This document shows, one piece after another, positions 7,790 to 16,350 of a stretch of 33,501 nucleotides of DNA (position 1 is its first letter; every line of letters begins with the position of its first letter). The stretch is taken from positions 1 through 33,501 of the forward strand of contig PMSU01000068.1 in assembly GCA_003168255.1 (NCBI GenBank). Direction: 5' to 3'. The notes below the pieces were generated by a model. It saw only the letters and a program-made list of their open reading frames with translations. It searched no databases and was not told the origin of the DNA. The position numbers were made by a program, and so were the translations under genes. The DNA comes from Actinomycetota bacterium. GTDB taxonomy: Bacteria; Actinomycetota; Actinomycetes; Streptosporangiales; Streptosporangiaceae.

Positions 7790-8463
7790 GCTTCTTCACG
7801 TTCGCCTGGCAATGGCTGACCCTGGCCAGTCACTGGCATGGCTCAGCGGGGGTCCCGGCCAGGCTCATCGAGCACATCGAGTACACCGCCATCGCGATGG
7901 TGATCGCCGCGGTGATCGCGCTGCCGGCCGGCGTAGCGATCGGTCACACCAGCCGGGGCGGGTTCGCGATCATCAGCCTGGCCAACATCGGGCGCTCGCT
8001 GCCCACTCTGGGCCTGCTGATCCTGGTTTTCGTCCTGACCAGCGGGGCATCCTGGGCATGGCTTATCCCGCTGGTCGCGCTCGCGATTCCGCCGATCCTG
8101 GTCAATTCATACGAGGGTGTCCTCGGCGTCGATGCGGACCTCAAGGACGCGGCCGCCGGAATGGGGATGACGTCGCGGCAGGTTCTGTTCAGGGTGGAGG
8201 TTCCCGTCGCCCTACCGTTGATCTTGCTTGGCCTGCGGACGGCCACGATCCAGGTGGTCGCGACCGCGACCATCGCCGCTTACATCGGCATCGGCGGTCT
8301 CGGCCGCTACATCATTGACGGCCTGGCCGTTAACAACTACGGCGAGGTCGCGGGTGGAGCGGTGCTCGTCGTCCTGCTCGCCCTCCTCGTCCAGTTCGCC
8401 TTCGTCGGCCTGGCCCGTCTCGTCGTCCCGGCCGGACTCCGTAAGCAGGCACAGCAGTCTTGA
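7786..8463 (+). CDS. quaternary-amine ABC transporter, permease subunit 2
   Basis: A 225-residue permease homologous in layout to the preceding gene: an N-terminal membrane anchor, the helix pair after HIEYTAIAMVIAAVIALPAG, an EAA-like loop (LKDAAAGMGMTSRQVLFRVEVPVA) and the conserved AAYIGIGGLGRYIIDG. Two distinct permeases plus one ATPase and one lipoprotein is the OpuB/OpuC arrangement, rather than the one-permease ProU layout. Start ATG overlaps the preceding stop (ATGA). The following gene begins 29 bases after this stop with its own Shine-Dalgarno sequence. Confidence 0.91.
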   Translation: MSFFTFAWQWLTLASHWHGSAGVPARLIEHIEYTAIAMVIAAVIALPAGVAIGHTSRGGFAIISLANIGRSLPTLGLLILVFVLTSGASWAWLIPLVALAIPPILVNSYEGVLGVDADLKDAAAGMGMTSRQVLFRVEVPVALPLILLGLRTATIQVVATATIAAYIGIGGLGRYIIDGLAVNNYGEVAGGAVLVVLLALLVQFAFVGLARLVVPAGLRKQAQQS

Positions 8464-8492
8464 TTGCTCTCGTCATGGAAGGAAAGTGCGCA

Positions 8493-9488
8493 ATGCGCCG
8501 GATAACAGTGCACAAGATCACCTTGCACAGGATCACCCAGCTCGGCATGAAGCCCGCAACCAAGACGCCGTCCCGATTGCGGGTCTACGCGGCCGTCGGC
8601 ATGGCGGCCGCCGTCGGCCTTACCCTCTCCGCCTGCGGCAGCAGCAGCCCAAAGTCCAACCCGCTCTCGTCGGGTGGTTCCAAGGGCTCTGTGATCATCG
8701 GAGCGGCCAACTTCTATGAGAGCGATGTCCTCGCAGACATCTATCAGCAGGCCCTGGAGGCCAAGGGGATCAAGGTCACGGTCAAGTCCAACATCGGTGC
8801 TCGTGAGGTCTACTACCCGGAGATCGAGAAGGGCGCGCTCACGATCATTCCCGAGTACAACGGCGCGCTGCTGACCACCTCGGTCGACACGACGAGCACG
8901 GCGGCTACGACCGCGCAGGTCGATGCGGCGCTGACCGCCGACCTGCCGAAGAGCCTGGAGATCCTCAACCCGTCTCCCGCGCAGGACGCGGACTCGGTCA
9001 CCGTGACGGCCGCGACCGCCGCGAAGGATCACCTGACATCGATAGCGGATCTTGCGCCCTTCGCGAAGAACATGGTCTTCGGCGGCCCGTCCGAGTTCAA
9101 TACCCGCTCAGACGGGATCCCGGGGCTGCGGAAGAACTACGGGCTTGTCTTCAACCACTTCCACACGACCGACGAGTCATCCACGATCACCTTCACTGAC
9201 CTGATGAACGGCGTGGTGCAGGCCGCGGACGTGTTCACCACGTCACCGCAGATCATTACCGACCACCTCAAGGTGCTCGCCGACCCCAAGAACAACTTCG
9301 CCGCGCAGAACGTCCTCCCGCTGGTCTACAAGCCGGACGTCAACCCGACGATCGTGAGCACGCTGAACGCTATCTCCGCGAAGCTGACCACTGCCGGGCT
9401 GCTGGCCATGGACAAGGCGCTGGTCATCAACCACGCCGGCTACTCGTCGGTCGCAGCGGGCTGGCTCAAGGCAGTCGGCCTCGGCTGA
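8493..9488 (+). CDS. quaternary-amine ABC transporter, substrate-binding lipoprotein
   Basis: Captures the osmoprotectant outside the membrane and delivers it to the permeases. The 331-residue precursor has a long basic N-region, a hydrophobic core (AAVGMAAAVGLTL) and a lipobox LSAC, so the mature protein starts at a lipid-modified Cys near residue 47. The mature part opens with VIIGAANFYESDVLADIYQQ and contains NIGAREVYYPEIEKG, as expected for the OpuAC/ProX domain. I chose ATG 8493 because GGAAGGAAAG ends six bases upstream; ATG 8547 would give a more usual signal-peptide length and remains possible. Last gene of the importer operon. Confidence 0.92.
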   Translation: MRRITVHKITLHRITQLGMKPATKTPSRLRVYAAVGMAAAVGLTLSACGSSSPKSNPLSSGGSKGSVIIGAANFYESDVLADIYQQALEAKGIKVTVKSNIGAREVYYPEIEKGALTIIPEYNGALLTTSVDTTSTAATTAQVDAALTADLPKSLEILNPSPAQDADSVTVTAATAAKDHLTSIADLAPFAKNMVFGGPSEFNTRSDGIPGLRKNYGLVFNHFHTTDESSTITFTDLMNGVVQAADVFTTSPQIITDHLKVLADPKNNFAAQNVLPLVYKPDVNPTIVSTLNAISAKLTTAGLLAMDKALVINHAGYSSVAAGWLKAVGLG

Positions 9489-9517
9489 CCGGTGACCGGT
9501 ACGGCTAGCTGGTGGGT

Positions 9518-9537
9518 CTGCCCGCGATCGCGGGCAG
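9518..9537 (+). terminator. candidate hairpin terminator of the ABC importer operon
   Basis: A 20-bp exact palindrome (CTGCCCGCGA plus its complement) starts 30 bases after the binding-protein stop. It would fold to an 8-bp GC-rich stem with a 4-base loop. No T-run follows, as is common in high-GC actinobacteria. Its presence argues against the GTG at 9492 as the start of the next gene. Confidence 0.45.
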
Positions 9538-9554
9538 CCCCTGCCGGAGCCACC

Positions 9555-10088
9555 ATGACCGCGGCTAACCCGTCTGCATCGGCCCAGGCCGGCGGCCTCG
9601 TCCCGTTTCCAGGCAAGGTCAACTTCGCGTTCGACTCGCTGCCGTCCGATCCGTCGCAGGCGGCGGTTGTCAGCCGGGACCGCGACTTCCTCCTCGCCTA
9701 CTACTACGCCATCTACACCCGCGGCAAGGACACGAGCTACACGTCCTACATCGACAACAGCGGCGTCATGCGCACCGTGCAGTCGTCCGTCGCCGAGCAC
9801 GTGGACGCCCATCAGGGTTTCACGGGGGTGGACAGGCACTTCGACACCACGGTGACGCCGACCCAGTACTACCCGGGCGAGCAGAACGTGAACTACTGCG
9901 TTGACGAGGCGGGCCTTCAGTACACCGACATCACGACCGGGCGGGTGCTCGGCAACAGCTCCACGCCCGGTGAGCTGTATTACCTGGAGAGCGACACGTT
10001 CGCCAAGGACAGCGGTGGCACCTGGCGGCTGGTCGGCATCCTTACCACCCCCTACCCCAAGGGCCAGGCCCGGGAGTGCAAGCCATGA
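9555..10088 (+). CDS. uncharacterised protein, possibly NTF2-like, paired with a secreted protein
   Basis: A 177-residue protein I cannot assign firmly. After a low-complexity start (TAANPSASAQAGG) it has an alpha+beta region (VVSRDRDFLLAYYYAIYTRG, then a repeated aromatic pattern, ending GGTWRLVGILTTPYPKG) that suggests an NTF2-like or lumazine-type small fold. Two Cys residues (in NVNYCVDE and the C-terminal RECKP) could form a disulphide outside the cell. Yet no signal peptide is visible from the ATG at 9555 (GGAG five bases upstream), nor from an alternative GTG at 9492. The stop overlaps the start of the next gene (ATGA), and that gene does have a signal peptide. Confidence 0.65.
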   Translation: MTAANPSASAQAGGLVPFPGKVNFAFDSLPSDPSQAAVVSRDRDFLLAYYYAIYTRGKDTSYTSYIDNSGVMRTVQSSVAEHVDAHQGFTGVDRHFDTTVTPTQYYPGEQNVNYCVDEAGLQYTDITTGRVLGNSSTPGELYYLESDTFAKDSGGTWRLVGILTTPYPKGQARECKP

Positions 10089-10907
10089 GGCATCGTCCCG
10101 CTGTCCGCCTTGTCGGCGCGCTGGCCGCGGCCGTGGTCGGCCTGCTCGCCTCGCTGCTGGCGGCGGGGCCTGCCCTGGCCGGCTCTGGTCCTGGCGGCGG
10201 CGCGGGTCCCGGCGGGAGCTACGGGGGCGGCGGCAGCACCAGCTGCGCAGGTCAGAGCTGCTACGCCAACGTCTGGCAGTTCGTTCACCTCAGCGGCTCG
10301 CCTACGTCCCGGCGTTCAAGGCTCATCAAAATGACAACGGCGGGTACTGGTATGGCCAGGTGGACAACCTGACCGCTCCCGGGAGCTGTAGCCTTCCGCT
10401 GCTTGCCTGGGTGACGAACGGCGCGCCGCCGCCGCTGCCGCACGTGCCTGCGATCGACCTGGCTGACTTCGCCTACGACCACATGACCCTTCCGTCACCC
10501 ACCCTGATCGTCAACCCGGCGGCCCGCAGCTACGTGAACCTGCCCACTACGTCTGGGCGACGCTCAACGGCGGGACCAACCAGCACACCACGGCCGCCCT
10601 CGGCGGCGAGGCGGCGACCGTGACAGCGACCGCCGGCAAGCTGTATCTCAGCATCAACGCACCGGGCACCGCGTTCTCGCCCTGTGCGCCGACCGGATCG
10701 AGCTCACCGGTGGGGGATCCGCCGAAAGACTCCGGCCCGGGAACCACGCCCGACTGCGGTGTCGTCTTCTCTGGGGCGAGCCAAGCGGCTACGATCAGCG
10801 CGAAGCTGTCCTGGGGGATTACCTCGACCTACGGCGGATTTAACCCGATCCCAGTGACCGGGGCCAAGACGGTCAGCGTTGCCGAGATCCAGGGCCTGAA
10901 CGGCTAA
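10085..10907 (+). pseudogene. secreted protein gene with two frameshifts
   Basis: The reading frame opens with a clear Sec signal peptide (hydrophobic VRLVGALAAAVVGLLASLLA, cleavage after GPALA) and a Gly/Ser linker. It then loses sense after SCYANVWQF. Coding continues one frame back as LAYVPAFKAHQNDNGGYWYG up to RSYVNLPT (about 10300-10545), then again one frame back as HYVWATLNGGTNQ to the stop at 10907 (EIQGLNG). Both steps equal loss of one base. The layout (NLPT motif, beta-sandwich-like tail ending in AEIQ) resembles a family of secreted actinobacterial PKD-like proteins that follow a small partner gene. It is either a young pseudogene or two base-calling errors. Confidence 0.75.
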
Positions 10908-10917
10908 GGAACCCGTC

Positions 10918-12573
10918 CTGTCACGCACAATTCGCGCTCCTCGCGGCTCCGCCCTTACCTGTAAGGGCTGGTCGCAGGAAGCCGCTATGCGGATGCTGAT
11001 GAACAACCTCGACCCCGAGGTTGCCGAACACCCGGACCAGCTGATCGTGTACGGCGGGTCGGGTCGCGCCGCGCGCAGCTGGGAGGCCTACGACGCCATC
11101 GTCGCGTCGCTGACCGACCTTGCCGACGACGAGACCCTGCTGGTGCAGTCGGGCAAGCCGGTCGGGGTGGTCCGGACGCACGAGTGGGCGCCGCGGGTGC
11201 TGATCGCCAACTCGCTGCTCGTGCCGCAGTGGGCCACCTGGGAGGAGTTCAGGCGGCTCGAGGGGCTCGGGCTGACCATGTTTGGCCAGATGACGGCCGG
11301 CTCGTGGATTTACATCGGCACCCAGGGCATCCTCCAGGGCACCTACGAGACGTTCGCGGCGGTCGCGGCGAAGCGGTTCGGCGGCACGCTGGCAGGCACG
11401 ATCACGCTGACCGCTGGCCTGGGCGGCATGGGCGGCGCCCAGCCGCTGGCGGTGACCATGAACGGCGGCGTGGCGATCTGCGTGGACTGCGACCCGTCCC
11501 GGATCGCGCGGCGGATCGAACACGGCTATCTCGACGAGGCCGCCGACGGGATCGATGACGCGATACGCCGCGCGGTCGCTGCCCGCGATGCCAGTCTCCC
11601 GCTGTCGATCGGCCTGCTCGGCAACGCCGCGGACGTGCTTCCTGCCATGCTCACGATGGGCGCCCCCGTCGACGTCGTCACCGACCAGACCTCGGCCCAT
11701 GATCCGCTGACCTACCTGCCCAGCGGGGTCGCCTTCGAGGACATGGCCGCGCTGCGCGCCGAGGACCCGGCCGGATTCACCCGCCGCGCTCGCGATTCGA
11801 TGGCGGCGCACGTCGAGGCGATGGTCGGCTTCGCCGACGCCGGCGCCGAGGTGTTCGACTACGGCAACTCGATCCGCGGCGAGGCCGAGCTGGCCGGTTA
11901 TGCTCGCGCGTTCGCGTTTCCCGGTTTCGTCCCCGCCTACATCAGGCCGCTGTTCTGTGAGGGCAGGGGCCCCTTCCGCTGGGCAGCGCTGTCCGGCGAC
12001 CCCAAGGACATCGCGGTCACCGACGCGGCCGTACTCAAGCTGTTCCCCGACAACGAGCCGCTGGCCCGGTGGATCAGGCTGGCCGGCCAGAAGGTGCGCT
12101 TCCAGGGACTTCCTGCCCGGATCTGCTGGCTGGGTTATGGCGAACGGGATCGGGCCGGCCTGGCATTCAACGACCTGGTCGCCCGCGGCGAGGTCGGCGC
12201 GCCGATCGTGATCGGCCGGGATCACCTGGACTGCGGTTCGGTCGCATCCCCCTACCGCGAGACCGAGGCGATGGCGGACGGCTCGGACGCGATCGCGGAC
12301 TGGCCCATCCTCAATGCGCTCGTCAACGTCTCGTCGGGCGCGTCCTGGGTGAGCGTGCATCACGGCGGCGGCGTCGGTATCGGCAGGTCGATCCACGCCG
12401 GTCAGGTGTGCGTCGCGGACGGTACCGAGCTTGCCGCCCGCAAGCTCGAGCGGGTGCTGACCAACGATCCGGGGACAGGCGTGATGAGGCACGCGGATGC
12501 GGGCTACGAGCGCGCGTCCGAGGTGGCCGTCCAGCGCGGGGTGAACATCCCGATGGGTCCGTCTGGCACATGA
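10918..12573 (+). CDS. hutU: urocanate hydratase (urocanase)
   Basis: Second step of histidine degradation: hydrates urocanate to 4-imidazolone-5-propionate in the cytosol, using tightly bound NAD as electrophile. The 551-residue protein has the NAD-binding [10 protein letters not shown] (about 157-166), [27 protein letters not shown] and the catalytic-cysteine region [18 protein letters not shown]. The family N-terminus ([19 protein letters not shown]) lies upstream of the first ATG at 10987. The only start-like codon between the closing TGA (10897) and this region is CTG at 10918, with AAGGA seven bases ahead, so a CTG start is likely. The stop overlaps the next start (ATGA). Confidence 0.96.
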   Translation: MSRTIRAPRGSALTCKGWSQEAAMRMLMNNLDPEVAEHPDQLIVYGGSGRAARSWEAYDAIVASLTDLADDETLLVQSGKPVGVVRTHEWAPRVLIANSLLVPQWATWEEFRRLEGLGLTMFGQMTAGSWIYIGTQGILQGTYETFAAVAAKRFGGTLAGTITLTAGLGGMGGAQPLAVTMNGGVAICVDCDPSRIARRIEHGYLDEAADGIDDAIRRAVAARDASLPLSIGLLGNAADVLPAMLTMGAPVDVVTDQTSAHDPLTYLPSGVAFEDMAALRAEDPAGFTRRARDSMAAHVEAMVGFADAGAEVFDYGNSIRGEAELAGYARAFAFPGFVPAYIRPLFCEGRGPFRWAALSGDPKDIAVTDAAVLKLFPDNEPLARWIRLAGQKVRFQGLPARICWLGYGERDRAGLAFNDLVARGEVGAPIVIGRDHLDCGSVASPYRETEAMADGSDAIADWPILNALVNVSSGASWVSVHHGGGVGIGRSIHAGQVCVADGTELAARKLERVLTNDPGTGVMRHADAGYERASEVAVQRGVNIPMGPSGT

Positions 12574-13883
12574 GCTTCGCCCGGCTGTGGGAGTCGCTGC
12601 TGCCGATCGGGCGCAACGAGCAGACCGGCGGATACCGGCGGTTCTCCTGGACACCGGCGGACACCGAATGCCGCGCCTGGTTCTGCGCCGCCGCCGCCGA
12701 GCGAGAGCTAGCCGTCACACCGGACAACAACGGCAACCTATGGGCCTGGTGGGACCCGCCAGCTATGACCGGCGCCCAGCAACCCGAGGTCAGCGTCCAG
12801 CAGCCCGCCCCGTCCGGCGGCCCGCCGCCCGTGGCCGGGGCTAGCGCTACCAGGCTGCCCCGCAGCGGAGCCATCGTGACCGGGAGCCACCTGGACTCGG
12901 TACCAAACGGCGGCGCGTTCGACGGCCCGCTCGGCGTGGTCTCGGGGTTCGCCGCGATCGACCTGCTGCGCGCCCGCGGCTGCGTTCCGGTCCGCCCGAT
13001 CGCGGTTGCCGCGTTCTGCGAGGAGGAGGGCGCCAGGTTTGGCGTCGCCTGCCTGGGCAGCCGGCTGCTGACCGGCGTGGTGACGGCCGACGCGGCGCGG
13101 GCGCTGCGGGACGGCGACGGGGTAACCCTGGCCGACGCCATGGCCGCGGCCGGCCGCGATCCAGCCCAGCTGGGCCCCGATGAGGATCTGCTGGCCAGCC
13201 TCGGCGCGTTCGTCGAGCTGCACATCGAGCAGGGTCGCGCCCTAGCCCAGCCGCTGGGAGCAGCGATCGGCATCGCCCAGGGCATCTGGCCGCACGGCCG
13301 CTGGCGGTTCGACTTCGCCGGCCACGCCGATCACGCGGGGACGGCCCGGCTGTCGGACCGGCGGGACCCGATGCTGCCCTTCGCGGCCACCGTGCTCGCC
13401 GCGCGCGAGTGCGCGGACCGGCTGGGGACGCTCGCGACGTTCGGCAAGATCGCGGCCGAGCCCGGCGGAGTCAACGCGGTCAGCTCTTCGGTCCGGGCGT
13501 GGCTGGACGCACGGGCGCCCGATCAGGACGGCCTCACCCGGACGGTCACGCAGATCCGTTCGGCCGCCCGAGAGGCTGCCGATGCGCACGGAGTCGAGTT
13601 GACCGTGGCGGCGGAGTCGGCCTCCCCGGCGGTTGGCTTCGATCCCGGCCTGCGCGCCCGGGTCGCCGCGGTGCTCACCGCGGCCGGGATCGACGCGCCC
13701 GTGCTCCCTACCGGCGCAGGCCACGACGCGGGCGTCCTGGCTGCCCGGGTGCCGACGGCCATGCTGTTCGTGCGCAACCCAACCGGCATCTCGCACGCGC
13801 CAGCCGAGCACGCCGACGCCGCGGACTGTGAGCTGGGCGTGATCGCGCTAGCCGCCGTACTCGAGGACCTGGCCTGCCAGTGA
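12570..13883 (+). CDS. M20 family amidohydrolase in the hut operon (probable N-formylglutamate hydrolase)
   Basis: A 437-residue dinuclear-metal amidohydrolase of the allantoate/N-carbamoyl amino acid group. Visible ligands are His107 (GSHLDS), Asp118 (FDGPLG), the Glu pair at 151-153 (CEEEGARF), His218 (ELHIEQG) and a C-terminal His (SHAPAEH). The dimerisation domain contains [16 protein letters not shown]. Coupled by ATGA to hutU and by GTGA to hutF, it sits where a deformylase is needed after HutF makes N-formylglutamate. The same order occurs in Streptomyces hut clusters, where the gene is annotated as allantoate amidohydrolase. A Pro/Gln-rich insert at about 63-98 is unusual. Role inferred from context. 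Confidence 0.9.
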   Translation: MSFARLWESLLPIGRNEQTGGYRRFSWTPADTECRAWFCAAAAERELAVTPDNNGNLWAWWDPPAMTGAQQPEVSVQQPAPSGGPPPVAGASATRLPRSGAIVTGSHLDSVPNGGAFDGPLGVVSGFAAIDLLRARGCVPVRPIAVAAFCEEEGARFGVACLGSRLLTGVVTADAARALRDGDGVTLADAMAAAGRDPAQLGPDEDLLASLGAFVELHIEQGRALAQPLGAAIGIAQGIWPHGRWRFDFAGHADHAGTARLSDRRDPMLPFAATVLAARECADRLGTLATFGKIAAEPGGVNAVSSSVRAWLDARAPDQDGLTRTVTQIRSAAREAADAHGVELTVAAESASPAVGFDPGLRARVAAVLTAAGIDAPVLPTGAGHDAGVLAARVPTAMLFVRNPTGISHAPAEHADAADCELGVIALAAVLEDLACQ

Positions 13884-15256
13884 ACCGCCGGTGGCATGCC
13901 GAGCTTGGCTGGCTTCCCGGCCAGGGTGTCCAGCGCGATGTGCTGATTGAGGCGGAGGGCGACAGGTTCTCCGCGGTCAACGTCGGCGCACTATGGGCGG
14001 ACTCGCCGCCTGGCACCGTTCGGCTAAAGGGGCTTACCCTGCCCGGGCTGGCCAATGCTCATTCGCACGCGTTTCACCGTGCGCTGCGCGGGATCACCCA
14101 GGCGGGCAGCGGCACGTTCTGGACCTGGCGGGAGCGGATGTACCAGGTCGCGGGCCGTCTCGAGCCGGACAGCTACCTGGCGCTCGCGCGCGCTGCCTAT
14201 GCCGAGATGAGCCTGGCCGGGATCACCTGCGTGGGCGAGTTCCATTACCTGCACCACGGGCCCGATGGCGTGCCGTACGCCGACCCGAACGCGATGGGCA
14301 GGGCGGTGCTGACGGCCGCGGCCGAGGCGGGCATCCGGATCACGCTGCTGGACACCTGCTACCTGGCGGGCGGGCTGTCCGCCGGCGGGCGGTCCGAGCC
14401 GCTGTCCGGCCCGCAACTGCGGTTTGGCGACGGCGACGCGGACCGGTGGGCGGCCAGGGTAGAGGCCCTCGGACCCGATTCCGGTGGGTTGCTTGGCCGG
14501 TATGCGAGGGCCGGAGCGGCGATTCATTCGGTCCGCGCGGTGCCGCCCGGGCAGATGCATCCGGTGGTCGCCTGGACGCATCGCTACGGCGCGCCACTGC
14601 ATGCCCACCTGTCCGAGCAGCGCGCGGAAAACCAGGCGTGCCGCGCCGCCTACGGGGCAAGCCCGGCCAAGGTGCTCGACCGGGCCGGCGCACTCGGCCC
14701 GGGTAGCACCGTCGTGCACGCTACTCACCTGACGGAGCGCGACGTGCAATTGCTGGGCGGCAGCAGGACGTGCGCCTGCTTCTGCCCCACCACGGAGGCG
14801 GATCTGGCCGACGGGATCGGCCCGGCCCGCGCGCTGGCGACCGCGGGCAGCCCGCTGTCGGTCGGCAGCGACAGCAATGCGGTGGTGGATCTGTTCGAGG
14901 AGGCGCGCGGGATCGAGCTGACCCAGCGGCTCGCCACCGGGCAGCGCGGCCACTTCAGCGCCGACGAGCTGGCTCGGGCAGCCACCGTTGCCGGGCACGC
15001 GTGCCTGGGCTGGCCCGATGCGGGCGAGATCGCGGCAGGCGGGCTGGCCGACCTGGTGACGGTCGCGCTTGATACCCCGCGGCTGGCCGGCACGGCCGCC
15101 GCCACGGCGCTGGAGAGCGTCGTCTTCGCGGCGACCGCCGCGGACGTTCGCAACGTGGTGTCCGGCGGGCGGGACGTGGTCCGCGACGGGCGGCACCTGC
15201 TCGTGCCGGACGTTCCCGCGGCGCTGTCCGCCGCGATCCGCGCGGTGCTCGACTGA
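13880..15256 (+). CDS. hutF: formimidoylglutamate deiminase
   Basis: Hydrolyses N-formimino-L-glutamate to N-formyl-L-glutamate and ammonia. The 458-residue amidohydrolase-superfamily protein has the metal-binding HxH in LANAHSHAFHRAL (His61, His63), further ligands in HAHLSEQ and HATHL, and the Asp in VGSDSNAVVDLFEE. The start is GTG at 13880, overlapping the preceding stop (GTGA). The presence of HutF rather than a formiminoglutamase means this organism uses the formylglutamate branch and needs a deformylase, which the preceding M20 gene could supply. The gene is convergent with the lyase-like gene, 43 bases away. Confidence 0.94.
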   Translation: MNRRWHAELGWLPGQGVQRDVLIEAEGDRFSAVNVGALWADSPPGTVRLKGLTLPGLANAHSHAFHRALRGITQAGSGTFWTWRERMYQVAGRLEPDSYLALARAAYAEMSLAGITCVGEFHYLHHGPDGVPYADPNAMGRAVLTAAAEAGIRITLLDTCYLAGGLSAGGRSEPLSGPQLRFGDGDADRWAARVEALGPDSGGLLGRYARAGAAIHSVRAVPPGQMHPVVAWTHRYGAPLHAHLSEQRAENQACRAAYGASPAKVLDRAGALGPGSTVVHATHLTERDVQLLGGSRTCACFCPTTEADLADGIGPARALATAGSPLSVGSDSNAVVDLFEEARGIELTQRLATGQRGHFSADELARAATVAGHACLGWPDAGEIAAGGLADLVTVALDTPRLAGTAAATALESVVFAATAADVRNVVSGGRDVVRDGRHLLVPDVPAALSAAIRAVLD

Positions 15257-15299
15257 GGCTCCAGCCTTGCCCGGATCGATGTCGTCCGCTGCGGTGAGC

Positions 15300-16037
15300 C
15301 TAGGTTAGCTGGCGGTTAGGGAGATCTGCTGGACCGGCGGTGGTACTGATCTGCCCGATGGACTCACCACTTTCGTTGGTGAACCATATCGCCCCGTCCG
15401 GGCCAGAAGTGATCCCCGAGGGACCAAGGATGTCCAGGTTCTTGTAGACGGTGACTGCGCCGGAGGTAGTGATGCGCCCGATCTCGAAACTGCCCTCGCT
15501 GAACCACAGTGCCCCGTCTGACCCGGCCGCGATCACACCCGGATACATGAGGCGCTTGCTCTTGAAGTCCCGGACGGCTCCTGAGGTGGTGATCCGGCCG
15601 ATCGAGGCCACGGAGCCGTTGATCCCCTCTGCATTGGTGAACCACAGCGCCCCGTCTGGCCCGGCCGTTATCCCGGCTGGGTACCCAATGCGCTTGCCGT
15701 TGAAGTTGGAGACCGCTCCCGAGGTCGTGATCCGGCCTATTGAGGTGAGGTTGGTGAACCAGAGTGCCCCGTCCGGCCCGGCCGTGATCCCCTCCGGGCA
15801 GCGGATGTCGCTGCTGGTGTAGTTGGTGACGGTTCCTGAGGTGGTGATCCGCCCGATCGAGTTGTTGCTCTCGTTGGCGAACCACAAGGCGCCATCCGGC
15901 CCGGCCGTGATTCCGGACGGGGCGCCGATGCCAGAGTAGAAGGTTACCTGGCCCGCCGTCTGAGCGGCGGCCACGCCAGGCGCCAGGCCAGCCACCAGGA
16001 GCAGCGCGGACGCGCAGACGGCAGCCGCACCCGACAT
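15300..16037 (-). CDS. secreted streptogramin-lyase-like (Vgb) beta-propeller protein
   Basis: A 245-residue precursor with a signal peptide (AVCASALLLVAGLAPGVAAAQ) and near-identical repeats of the type GITAGPDGALWFTN followed by SIGRITTSGAV, each about 40 residues, matching Vgb/NHL propeller blades. Five repeats plus a partial sixth are present, fewer than the seven blades of virginiamycin B lyase, and the C-terminus (AGPADLPNRQLT) departs from the pattern. Secretion also argues against an intracellular streptogramin lyase, so antibiotic resistance is not supported. The start is uncertain: ATG 16037, TTG 16040 or CTG 16049, the last giving a more basic N-region. The gene lies antisense within the hut locus. 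Confidence 0.85.
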   Translation of the reverse strand: MSGAAAVCASALLLVAGLAPGVAAAQTAGQVTFYSGIGAPSGITAGPDGALWFANESNNSIGRITTSGTVTNYTSSDIRCPEGITAGPDGALWFTNLTSIGRITTSGAVSNFNGKRIGYPAGITAGPDGALWFTNAEGINGSVASIGRITTSGAVRDFKSKRLMYPGVIAAGSDGALWFSEGSFEIGRITTSGAVTVYKNLDILGPSGITSGPDGAIWFTNESGESIGQISTTAGPADLPNRQLT

Positions 16038-16095
16038 CAACCTGCTCAGCGGCCGGCACCAGCCCTTCCCGGCTCAGTCCAGACCAGACAGCCTC

Positions 16096-16134
16096 ACCAT
16101 AGCAATCGTGTTCCACCACGGCAATCGTGTACCA
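16096..16134 (-). promoter_or_regulatory. promoter and direct-repeat site of the Vgb-like gene
   Basis: On the minus strand TTGCCG (16119-16124) and TATGGT (16096-16101) are spaced by 17 bases, giving a transcript start near 16089 and a leader of about 50 bases. The same segment holds an exact 14-base direct repeat (GCAATCGTGTNCCA on the plus strand) at 16102-16115 and 16121-16134, period 19. One copy fills the spacer and the other covers the -35, suggesting a tandem regulator site. Confidence 0.5.
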
Positions 16135-16350
16135 ACCGCGCCGCCGGGACTCGAGGCAGCGACACGGGGAGGCAGGCTGGCGTGACACGCGGCTGAACCG
16201 AAATGATCTAAGGGTGTACCGGCGACAGCGAGCATTACCGGTGGCAGCCGAGGGCGCCACCGCCGATATCCAACTCGGCGAGCGGGCTGGGATAACCGGG
16301 GTGGCCGTACCGACCGGGATGAGGGTGGCCGTATCGGCCAGGATGCCGTC
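16135..16350. repeat. hutI upstream region with a 24-bp tandem repeat
   Basis: No gene is seen between the Vgb-like promoter and hutI. Just before hutI a 23-base unit (GGGTGGCCGTAYCGRCCRGG then ATG) occurs at 16299-16321 and 16323-16345 with three differences. The second copy supplies AGGA about eight bases before the hutI ATG and so probably acts as its ribosome-binding site. No clear -10/-35 for hutI was identified. Confidence 0.6.

Noticed and set aside
9492..9554. N-terminal extension of the 9555 gene from GTG 9492
   Set aside because: It would run through a 20-bp terminator-like palindrome, adds no signal peptide, and the ATG at 9555 has a well-placed GGAG.
10921..12654. 577-residue open frame antisense to hutU
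   Set aside because: Arg/Gly/Asp-rich composition with no motif; it mirrors the third-position GC bias of hutU, which is a certain gene.
14024..15196. 390-residue open frame antisense to hutF
   Set aside because: Low-complexity shadow; hutF carries all catalytic motifs on the other strand.
15300..16037. Virginiamycin B resistance gene (vgb)
   Set aside because: The protein has a signal peptide, too few blades and an altered C-terminus; the repeat motif alone is common to many propeller proteins.
15364..16260. 298-residue minus-strand open frame over the Vgb-like gene
   Set aside because: Its repetitive look comes from the blade repeats read in another frame; no signal peptide or domain.
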